NCBI GenBank assembly: GCA_000310025.1
Contig: FN648683.1
Span: 1 to 60,500, forward strand
From: Ectocarpus siliculosus
Lineage: Eukaryota; Sar; Phaeophyceae; Ectocarpales; Ectocarpaceae
Direction: 5' to 3'
DNA: 60,500 nucleotides
Below the pieces are notes generated by a model. It worked only from the letters and a program-made list of their open reading frames with translations. It made no database searches and had not been told where the DNA came from. Both the position numbers and the translations under genes were made by a program. Below, piece after piece: positions 32,501-41,290 of this stretch. Numbering within the stretch: position 1 is the stretch's first letter; each line of letters begins with the position of its first letter.

Positions 32501-33886
32501 CCTTCATGGAAGGTAGACGAGTTTGGGCAGCGTGTGCGTCCTAAAGCTAGGTTGGTGGCCCGTGGGTTTGCGCAGCGTGAGGGTGTTGACTTCTTTGAGA
32601 CTTTCTCCCCTTGCCCTTCCATCACGAGAATTCGTTTGTTAGCCGCTATTGCCTGTTGGCTGGGTTGGGATACGTGCCATTTCGATGCCGACCAAGCCTT
32701 TGTCCAATCCGAACTGGATGAGGTTGTGTACATTCGTCTACCCCCTGGGTGCGGTGCGCTTTCCGGTAAGGTCGTTCGGTTGAGACGGAGTCTTTACGGT
32801 CTGAAGCAGGCGTCCCGCACATGGCATGACCACTTGATGCGTGGCATGAAGCGTCTTGGTTTCGATTCTTGTGCTGCCGATGCGTGTGTGATGCGTCTGA
32901 TCGAGAGCGGTGTAGTCACCATGGTGATTGTGATCCACGTAGACGACATATTGTCTATCGGACGTAAGAGCAGGTGCGACCAGTTTGGTGTAGATCTCAA
33001 CCGGTATGTGCCCATCTCCAACCTTGGGGAACTGCGCTGGTACGCGGGTTGCCGGTTTTCTCGTTACACGGCGTTGGGGACGGTGACTATTTCGCAGCAG
33101 GCTGTAGCGGAGAAGATCGTCGCCAAGTTCGGTGTGACGACGAACAAAGAGACACCCATGGTCGTTGGTTTGAAGCTTGAGCAGTATGACGCCGACGAGC
33201 CCGATGTTGACGCGCCTTTCCGGTCGCTGGTGGGACACTTGATGTGGCTGGCGAATCAGACTCGCCCGGATATTCTCAACGCGGTACGTGCCGATGCGAG
33301 GTATTCGCAGGCGCCGAAGCGATTGCACTGGCAAGCGGCTTTGCATGTCTTGATGTATGTTAGATCCACGAGCGAGTACGGTATTACTTTTCAGAGGGGC
33401 ATGGTAGGAGGAGACCACATGGAACTTTCTGTCGATGCGGACTTCGCCAGCAAGGCAACCGGCCGGCGGTCTCTTTCTGGGGCACTAGTGATGTTCGCTG
33501 GTGCGTGTGTGATGTATCTGTGTAGGACGCAGAAGAACGTCACCCTGTCTTCGACGGAAGCGGAGTACGTGGCAATGTCTGAGGGGCTGAAGGAGGCTAT
33601 TTTTCTGCGGTATCTCTGGAGTTTTTTCTTTCCGGACCGTGATGTGGGGTGCACTCCGGTGTGGGAGGACAATGTAGGCGCTATTCACTTGGCAAGTAAC
33701 CCGGCTACGACCCCTAACTCGAAGCACATCGACATTCGCCACCATTTCATCCGTGAGAGTGTCGCGCGGGGCGAATTCAAGGTAGTCCACGTACGTTCGG
33801 ACCTACAACACGCAGATTTCCGGACTAAACCGCTCCCCAAGGAGGCTTTTTGCGCGCGTCGCGACTTTGTGATGAATATTCGTTGA
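32486..33886 (+). CDS. Copia reverse transcriptase and RNase H
   Basis: 466 codons open, but the ATG at 32486 lies in the inverted segment; recognisable RT starts at WKVDEFGQRVRPKARLVARGF (about 32507). RT motifs: FDADQAFVQSELDE (motif A), LRRSLYGLKQASRTWH (motif B region) and VIHVDDILSIG (motif C, about 32931-32963; HVDD in place of the usual YVDD, both Asp kept). RNase H: SVDADFASKATGRRSLSG, LSSTEAEYVAMSE and WEDNVGAIHLA give the acidic set, followed by SKHIDIRHHFIRE and ADFRTKPLP, hallmarks of Copia pol ends. The frame differs from that of integrase and equals that of gag. It is the best preserved part of the element. Confidence 0.9.
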   Translation: MLHLCPSWKVDEFGQRVRPKARLVARGFAQREGVDFFETFSPCPSITRIRLLAAIACWLGWDTCHFDADQAFVQSELDEVVYIRLPPGCGALSGKVVRLRRSLYGLKQASRTWHDHLMRGMKRLGFDSCAADACVMRLIESGVVTMVIVIHVDDILSIGRKSRCDQFGVDLNRYVPISNLGELRWYAGCRFSRYTALGTVTISQQAVAEKIVAKFGVTTNKETPMVVGLKLEQYDADEPDVDAPFRSLVGHLMWLANQTRPDILNAVRADARYSQAPKRLHWQAALHVLMYVRSTSEYGITFQRGMVGGDHMELSVDADFASKATGRRSLSGALVMFAGACVMYLCRTQKNVTLSSTEAEYVAMSEGLKEAIFLRYLWSFFFPDRDVGCTPVWEDNVGAIHLASNPATTPNSKHIDIRHHFIRESVARGEFKVVHVRSDLQHADFRTKPLPKEAFCARRDFVMNIR

Positions 33887-34736
33887 TTTTGTTCTTTGTG
33901 TTTTCAGCGGGGGGGACTTTTCCTACGTGATGTGTTTTATTTGTGAATTTATACTGGCCGTTGATTTGCTGTTATTATGTTTCTGCTTTCTGGTACATAC
34001 GATGGATGAGGTAGTTCTGCACAAGAATCATGGGGAGGGGGTATTGGTATTGTTCCATGATACTAGACGCAGATCTTTTATTTGTTTTGGACTTGTTTTC
34101 ATGTTTGGGATGGATGTCACAGCAGGGGGGCTGCTGGATTGTTGATTGTCTGCTTTGGATTTGTTGGTTTCTTCCATGGTTGTTTTGGATTTGTTTGTTT
34201 GGTTCCTTCGTGTTTGGGATGGATGTTACAGTAGGGGGGCTGTTGGACTGGTAGATTTGTCAAGGTATTGGGTATTGGAGGAAGGATTTAGCATGTTCTC
34301 GTAAGTCATGGTTGAAGCCTTTGTGCTTCCGAAGGTTATTTGAGCTGGTCAATGAGTTGAAACATGAATATTTATCTGAGGAATTTGTTCTGAGTTAAGT
34401 CAGGACGTTGGACACGTTTTCCCGGAGTTACCCGTCCCCTTTCTGACGTGATTCTGATGTAATGTGTATCTTTGCTGGGTATTCTTCCAAGGGTGACTGT
34501 TTGTGTTTTGACTGCTTGAGAGTTTGGCAAAGCATTTTTCTCAAGAGGGTGAATTGTTTATTGACAGACCTTTTAGGGGATAGTAATTTGATATCACAAG
34601 ACTTTGAAAGCTTTGTACGGTATTCTTATGTTGACAGAGTTGTTTGAAGTGAAATGGTGGATGATTCATCTGCCGTTTTACCTGGCAGTTCGTGAGGTAG
34701 GTGTCGTAGATCGCATCTCGTACAGAGTAGGGGGGC
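33887..34736 (+). other. Copia 3' untranslated region with polypurine tract
   Basis: About 850 bases with no further gene. The polypurine tract AGAGTAGGGGGGC ends directly at the 3' LTR (34737). Two 35-bp look-alikes of this junction lie upstream at about 34104-34138 and 34212-34247; both contain AGGGGGGCTG followed by CTGGA or TTGGA. Plus-strand DNA synthesis normally starts at the tract next to the LTR. Confidence 0.7.
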
Positions 34737-34927
34737 TGTTTGGGGTGCTCAGCAGGATACTGATCTACGGGGCCTCCGGGGGTTACGTGGATGATGTTTG
34801 TGTATGATGGACATGATACGTGCGGGGCCCCTCGTGCCTCCGCCGTGCATGCCACTCTCTAATCAACCAAGGTCTTGAGTCAACCTTCTTTCTCTTTCGG
34901 CCTCTGACGGGCTACCGCACCCAAACA
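34737..34927 (+). repeat. Copia 3' LTR (191 bp)
   Basis: Begins TGTTTGGGGTGC and ends CGCACCCAAACA; four substitutions relative to the 5' LTR, no indels. Confidence 0.95.
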
Positions 34928-35895
34928 CCACATGTGTGTGTTTGGCTTCGGCATTCATACCCTCTCTACTCATGCGTGAGTCGCCACACACGCATCAACC
35001 CTTGTAAGTAGCGCCGTGGACAAAACAAGCCCACCAATCACGGCGGACACACGCTACTCATGTGTGTGGGTCCGGCGTTCATACTCGTTCTACTCATGCG
35101 TGGATCGCCACACACGCAGCAACCTTCGTCAATAGCGCTGTTGCGGAAACAAGCCCACAAACTACGGCCGACACACACCACATGTGTGTGTGGCTTCGGC
35201 ATCGATTTTCTCACTACTCATGCGTGAATCGCCAAACAGGCCACAACATTGGTAAGGAGCCCTATGGACAAATATGCCCATCACCACGGCCGCCACACAC
35301 TCTAGATGTGTGTGGGTCCGGCATTCATACCCTCTTTACTCATGCGTGAACCGCTACACACGCATCAACCCTTGTAAGTAGCGCCGTGGACAAAACATGA
35401 CCACCAATCACCGCCGACACACTCTAAATTTTGTGTGTGGTTTCGGCGTTCACATTCTCTCTACTCGTGCGTGAGTCGGCACACAGGCAGCAACCTTCGT
35501 TAATAGCGGCGTGGACTAAACAAGCCCACAAACCACGGACGACACACACGACATGTGTGGGTGGCTGCGGCATTCATACCCTCTCTACTCATGCGTGAGT
35601 CGCCACACACGCATCAACCCTTGTAAGTAGCGCCGTGGACAAAACAAGCCCACCAATCACGGCGGACACACGCTACTCATGTGTGTGGGTCCGGCATTCA
35701 TACTCGTTCTACTCATGCGTGGATCGCCACACACGCAGCAACCTTCGTCAATAGCGCTGTTGCGGAAACAAGCCCACAAACCACGGCGGACACACACTAC
35801 ATGTGTGTGTGGCTTCGGCACTGATTTTCACTCCACTGATGCGTGAATCGCCACACACGCATCAACCCTTGTAAGTAGCGCCGTGAACAAAACAA
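34928..35895. repeat. Satellite array 4
   Basis: About 8 monomers of the array 3 type, beginning with the second CCACA target copy and continuing the monomer that the Copia element split. It ends in mid-monomer (GCGCCGTGAACAAAACAAA) at about 35895 where the second DIRS-like element begins; satellite does not resume to the right of that element within the window. Confidence 0.93.
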
Positions 35896-35899
35896 ACCG

Positions 35900-36594
35900 C
35901 AGTATGGGTCTCTACCCGCCGCACTCACGAGTAACCTGAGGTGTCTCGATGCCTTTGCCCTCGAAATAATCTTTCACCTTTCTCGTACCCACGATTGCAT
36001 CAACGGCGCATGACTCGCAAGGTCGGGATGCAGATCTAACAGATCAAGTAACACCTTCAACGCTTCTCCCGATCTTGTTACGGTTGCTTCGAAACGTTTC
36101 TGATCTGCTTTTGACGCTCTGAACGTGACGTCCACTCGTCTAGCCTGCCTCCTGTTTGCCCATGCTACCGGACCGCGAAATAAACCTAGGTCTCCTCTGG
36201 TTAGGCAAAAGTCTGAGTGCAGGAGCCCCGAGTCGTCCTCCAAGATTGCTGAAGCCCGGCACATCAGCAGGTACGAGAGTGCTAGTCCACACCGGATCAA
36301 CCTCCCTGATTCTCCCGAATGGTCGACCACGCTCTTTCCAGCCTCTACATGTAGAATGCCCCATGAAAGTGGATTTCTAACCATAGACTTCGTCTGCGTA
36401 TTGGCGTGGACCCTATCGATAGTCTTCAACATGGCGAGGATCTGGAAATGCGAAGTGGGCAACACCCATCCTGCGTGCATCGTATGGAAGTACTTGATGG
36501 CTGACAGATACCCGCGAATAGTCTGACTCTGGTTCTTGAGCCCGAAGCACCGACAAGTCATGAACACAGACAGCTCACGCACCGCACTTTCCAC
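35900..36594 (-). pseudogene. Tyrosine recombinase fragment (DIRS copy 2)
   Basis: The ORF 36594-35974 covers the N-terminal DNA-binding region and the first part of the catalytic domain: LKNQSQTIRGYLSAIKYFH, then RCGLALSYLLMCRASAILEDD, where Arg of MCRAS matches Arg124 of copy 1, and VTFRASKADQKR. The frame stops after MQSWVRER; another frame continues for about 25 residues (KVKDYFEGKGIETPQVTREC) before satellite begins. The H-x-x-R box and the Tyr are absent, so it cannot be active. Upstream (36595-36900) the frame is broken but residual similarity to the recombinase N-terminus may persist. Confidence 0.8.
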
Positions 36595-37115
36595 CCCGTC
36601 GCTCTAGCAGCGCCACGGGCCCGAACCGACCCTGCTCGTGCCTCCTTCCACGTGCTCACATCCTTATTCACCTTCTTGGTACCACTTCTTGATCGCGTTG
36701 ACCAACCGCTCCCCCTCGACGCTCGTGCGTCGCCGGCCATCCTTTCCCTGTTTTCCTGATATTTGATCATCGGGTTGACACAGCGTGAGGAGTGCGCACA
36801 TTTCGAGGTTCCTTAACCCGTGGATAGCCCCAACTTGGCTTGAGGGGAGAACAGAAAACGTTGGTCATCCAAACCAACTTTGCCGCCCCCGGCTATCCAG
36901 TTCATCAAGACGTTATGAAACAGTGAATGTGTTGCGTGTCCGCCGCTCTAGCTCCTCCATATCTCAATTTGTTTGATAGTTATTTTAATCGACCGGAACA
37001 CTGGGCAGTGTCCAACCGCCCTACCTTTGATCCCTCTGCCGTGTCAGATATTTTCTGTTCCTTGGACCATAATGTCTCAAACCGAGTCGTCCAGACTTTC
37101 TTTCGGCAGCGTCTT

Positions 37116-37640
37116 TTAGATAATGCCGAGCAACGCTCGTCCCCCTTCCCCAATATCCTGCTGTGTCCTTCCTGAGTCTTTCGTAAGCATATTAATGTTG
37201 ATGGTAATCTCGTTTTCCTCCCAACGTGAGATCCCGTCCGCGAGAGTGTTAGTTTGACCATTGATGTGCTTGGCCACACGGCACCAGCCGCAAGAAATTT
37301 CCATCCCACCCATGAGTTTCATTATGAGGCTAGCGCGCCTGCCACGCGACCCCCCACACCTGTTAGTCGAACTGACGGCCGACACGTTATCCCCACGCAT
37401 CAAGACCGACTGCCCTTCTCTACAAGTCTGTCTTTCAAGATCATGTGGACTACCCACGCCGTCATGAACATGCCCATGAGTTCAAAAAGATTGATCGTAT
37501 TGTCTGACATCTCCTTCATCTGCGCCTTGCGCTTGAGCTCCCCAGACAACGATGGTTTCATCGTGTAACTCCAGAAAGTCTTTAGTTCAGGACAGTAGCC
37601 GACAATTACCGTGAAGCTAGCGTCTGATAGGTAGAGGCGA
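37116..37640 (-). pseudogene. RNase H remnant (DIRS copy 2)
   Basis: Two minus-strand frames (37116-37457 and the lower part of 37400-37936) together give the domain: LYLSDASFTVIVGYC (first Asp), NLFELMGMFMTAW (Glu), MRGDNVSAVSS (Asp), HINGQTNTLADGISRW (Asp). The frame change lies near 37430-37457. Each element matches the intact domain of copy 1 at the same relative place. Confidence 0.8.
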
Positions 37641-38830
37641 GAGGGGGCTCGTTCCACGTGGATTAAAAAAGATGCTTGGAGAGACTCCCCCAAACGTGCC
37701 AGGGGCTGGTTCAGGGCCCACTTCCAGAAGGCGATATCGCCGTGGAACTCTCTACCCAATTCCACGAGTCGTCGTGACCGTGTGTGTCGACTGGCTTGCA
37801 TATGCAGACCCGGTAGGCGGAGCAGTTGCCACAACGAGTGCCGATTGGTCAGTGGGATCATGCCGGACCTTCGTGAGCTGAAAGTCGTCAACGTACACCA
37901 TGGCCAGAAAATCGTCCGCGGGTCTCCCGCCTCCATGGGGCTGTACGCTTGCCGAGGCTGGTATTGGGGTTGGAGTACTTTTTTCCGAAGGGGGTTATAC
38001 TTTGACTTGGGACGTCATTGCGATTCCTTCTGGGAGTAGTCGGGCGTTCGCGAGGGACGTGTTGCGGTGCGAGTGCTCTGCAGCTGAGGCTAACACACCC
38101 CACAACCCTGGTGACGCTGCCCAGTCAAATGTCAGCCGTAGATCCGCAACTAGCACGTCTCCTACCACGTAGCAAAAAGTGTGAGCGCGATCTGGCGATA
38201 TCCTCACATTTCTGAACGCTGAGGTGACATCAGCCTTGGCTGTGAGGATTCTCTTGTCGGGCCATCGAACTCGTAGGCTGGTGAGCTCCTCGAGGAAAGC
38301 TCGCAGTGTTTCGCCGCACAGGCAACGTGGTATTCCAGACACGATGGTATCTTTCTTGAATCCACCTTTTGACCCCTTGCTTGTGCTTGGATCTAAAGAG
38401 AAGTCGTTGATGATCCTCACTTTTTTCCCTGGGACCGCTCCCAACAGGGCTGCTCTAACCCCATGTACGTCCGACACGTTCGCCTTTCTCAAGACGATAC
38501 ACCTGTTACGCTTGACATCGTCGCATATTTGTCCCCACAATTGTGTTTGGTGATCGTCTACGCTACGGTGGTTGCCGTATGCCAAGGCTTCCTTGAGGTT
38601 TTGCTGCGAGTCTAGAGTGGGGGCAGGGGCTCCTTCACCGACTATCTCAATGAGGTCATCGATACTCGGAAAGCCCTTCTCCTCTCCGAAATTTCTGCTT
38701 GACGTCGCTCACGTCCAAGGGCGGTGACACCAAAGTGCCGCCGATTCCCCTCGCAACGTCGCCCAGCCTTCCATCGTGGAGTACCAAATCGCTACCAATG
38801 TCCGCCATCTTTCGAATGATACATCTTTCT
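37640..38830 (-). pseudogene. Reverse transcriptase remnant (DIRS copy 2)
   Basis: Read from 38830 downward: a GFPSIDDLIEIVGEGAP segment before 38640, then an open frame 38585-37995 with KKVRIINDFSLD, motif A in LTAKADVTSAFRNVRI and motif B in LTFDWAASPGLWGVL. Motif C, AMVYVDDFQLTKV, is in a different frame at about 37880-37912, so at least one frameshift lies between. The following 37936-37640 frame has RLVELGREFHGDIAFWKW, the place where copy 1 has a stop. Unlike copy 1, the catalytic Asp pair is preserved here. Confidence 0.82.
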
Positions 38831-39960
38831 CGTCTGATGAGTGTGTGATTAACGCGAGCATGCTTCTCTGTACCTCGAGTCTATCGGACAGAGGTTTTGA
38901 TTTTGTTGTGGGGGATATGCATCATGTGCACGAGTATCATCAGCTGTAACTACTGCAGCATCACGTCACGCGTTCCCTCTGTGGTCGATAGCAGTAAGAC
39001 AGCAAGATTGATCGTCTATATGTACGTACGTGTGTGCACACACACACAGGGTCTTCTTGTACATCTGGCTGGGTGGTTGACACTTTGTGGTTGACACTTC
39101 GATATGAGAATGTTGTTTGTAGGAGGCACATTTCGTATTCTATTCCGTACATCTTCCATAAATACATAGGATAGAATATGCCATGGTAACTTTGAGAGTA
39201 TGACGTCAGCTTTGACCAGTAGAGTATGTTTGCTTTTGCCAATAGGGTGTCTTGGCTAACCAGTACCGTAATCTGCACGCGTGTGATTGGTTGGCGTTGC
39301 TGGGCTTGTGTACTTCCATGATTTCGAGGATGAGCGCGGACTCGCCCCCTTCTCCTCACTCCACATCAGCACCATCAAACCTGACCCCGGGAGTCAGTCA
39401 GTAGGCAACATTCTTCTTTGATTCTTCGTTCCGAGGCATACATCAAGTTGCAACCGCACTCGAAGTGGAACCTCTGTGGTTGGCTGCTGTACAAAGCACA
39501 GACTACGAAGCGCCCGCAGCATTCAGCACACACCCACTGCTGCTGAGACGCTGTTGCTCGCCGAGAGGTTATGAGCCTCGCATAAACGCGTACACATCGA
39601 GCTGTGGACAAGACGACGAGATCGCAACCAGACCTCCCAGCCACACCAGAACTGCGGAGATGATACCGGACAACGGTTAGTTGCGGTTCGAGCAGTTCGG
39701 ATTTCGGTTCGAAGATCATCGAGGAGATTCGAGGTCGAGCCAGGACAGACATATTCGACTGAGGAAGACACGTAGTAAGCGGAATACGGTCTCACGCACA
39801 CAATCAGGGCTTCAAACACGTATTATATCGGGCAGTGGGAGGAGCTCCTTTAGCGCTGGCATAACTCTATTTCAGCTCAAGAACAAAGGCCCGAACATCG
39901 AGCAAACAACTAACTGCCATATCAACGGCGGACCATAGTCCTTTACACCCATCCGCGAGG
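38831..39960. other. Gene-poor DNA
   Basis: Only a short CA microsatellite (about 39036-39050) and overlapping short frames; nothing recognised. Confidence 0.35.
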
Positions 39961-40680
39961 AAAGGGTAGCAGGAGCGGGGCCGGGAAAAGACGACCTACA
40001 ACCCTATTTCTTTTTAGCAGGAGCGGGGTCGGGACGTTTCAGGTTGACACCACGACGGAACAACTCCTTGCGACGGGAGGGACTGCTGCGACACCAGCAT
40101 CGTCCTGTACACCACACGGCAACAGGAGCACATCGCGATAGGAAACGACACATCAAGACGGGTGATAACTCTCTCAGCGACAACACCACCAACCTCGCCA
40201 ACACTATTCGAAGGCTGAAGAAGTTCGACGGAAGGAATCCAGCTGAATGTCAAAATCGGATGAAGAAGCTCTGCGTCATCCTGGGGGTTACACGCAGAAA
40301 CATTCTCCCACTGGTCAAAAACGAACGCAAGCCTGCGAAAAAGGAAGCCGCTGCCTACTCCGCCTACTTTAAGTCCAAGGAGGACTTGTACGCCATACAC
40401 TACCTGCATTCTACCGGCGACCCTTTCGGTGGCAAAGCATGTGGACGACAACGAGATCAGCGGAGACGAACAGGCGGCCTTCAGGGAACTTCACGTCAAC
40501 AACAAGAAGGTTACGGACGAAGTGTGATTCGAGCCACCATGGACGAGCTGGATAACACGTCGATGGAGCCCGGACAGAACCCGGACGACAGCTTCAACCA
40601 TAAACACCTCCTTCGGCATAAGGTCGAGCAGATGGGGGAGAAAATCTCGGACCGCTACTTTCAGCAGGTACTGACACTAG
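39961..40680 (+). pseudogene. Copia-type gag remnant
   Basis: Part of the plus-strand ORF 40044-40928. Residues NTIRRLKKFDGRNPAECQNRMKKL resemble the start of a Copia gag core, and DELDNTSMEPGQNPDDSF with HKVEQMGEKISDRYFQQVLTLVG resemble its second half, where gag proteins read xL..t.M..G..pdd and L..mGE.Isd..y. Between them the sequence is out of phase or lost. No zinc knuckle, protease or LTR is visible nearby. After 40680 the frame runs into the GGGAC-rich repeat block, so that part is not gag. Call rests on pattern recognition only. Confidence 0.45.
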
Positions 40681-41290
40681 TGGGATCCCATGGGGGACGT
40701 CCCTTGGGACACGTGGGCCGTCCCATGGGACGCGTGGGATGTCCCCCCTGTCCCATGGGGCGGCCCATACGGACACGTGAGACACGTGGGACGTCCCCGT
40801 GGGACACCAAATCTAGAACGTGGGACTTGTGGGACGCCCCATGGCACCACGCTAGAGACATCCCACGCGGCGCTGGACAACCGGGCGTGGGACGGCCCGG
40901 CCAGGCTCCCAATAGCTACGATGCATGAATAGCGAGTTGGATTGTTCAGACGCCAACTTCGAAGTCTTGCTGTTGAGACAGGGGTGTGGGCGTGCAATGG
41001 GCCAGGCGTTTCATACGATGCTCGACGAGCAACAAAGTAGACAGCCCGTGGGATACGTTAGACGCTCCTAGCTGTCCCATCGGGCACGTGGGTCGTACAC
41101 GTGCTGTCCAATGGGACAAGTGGGGCGTCCAATGGCTGTGCCATGGAACAGGTGGGACGTCCGACTATGTCCAGTGGGACAGACATTGAGCGCCCCACGT
41201 GTCCCACGAGACAGACATTTGACGCCCCGGACAGTCCGTCGGACTCCTGGGACGGCCCATTTGTGCCCGCACGCCCAACGAACGCGTTCC
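40676..41290. repeat. GGGAC/GTCCC-rich low-complexity block
   Basis: Dense, irregular repetition of a GTGGGACG/CGTCCCAC-type word in both orientations, for example CACGTGGGACGTCCC at 40783-40797. Many copies are palindromic (GGGACGTCCC), alternating with CCATGG-type spacers. Spacing is not constant, so it is not a simple tandem array. The same 15-base word recurs at 60477-60491 at the far end of the window. Open frames across it on both strands are a by-product of composition. Confidence 0.8.

Larger units (their letters stand above)
27832..34927 (+). mobile_element. Ty1/Copia LTR retrotransposon, complete but degraded
   Basis: A 7096-bp element with two 191-bp LTRs, 5-bp target duplication (CCACA), polypurine tract, and the Copia gene order gag, protease, integrase, reverse transcriptase, RNase H. 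Terminal inverted bases TGTTTGGG...CCCAAACA bound each LTR. LTRs differ at 4 of 191 positions (about 2.1%), so insertion is fairly recent. Coding capacity is spread over several frames: gag and zinc knuckles in one frame with an in-frame TAG at 29462; protease-integrase in the next frame with a TAG at 31272; RT-RNase H in the gag frame again. A GC-rich minisatellite and an apparent inversion lie between integrase and RT. I did not find a clear tRNA primer-binding site after the 5' LTR. Confidence 0.95.
35896..38830 (-). mobile_element. DIRS-like retroelement, copy 2, decayed
   Basis: Minus-strand remains in the order reverse transcriptase, RNase H, tyrosine recombinase. The proteins are clearly related to copy 1 (shared EGAP, YGNH, MRGDN, ISRW motifs) but are a distinct, diverged family. 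Several frameshifts split the frames. No gag was recognised upstream of 38830, and the recombinase lacks its catalytic C-terminus, being cut off at the satellite border. It marks the right edge of the satellite domain in this window. Confidence 0.85.
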
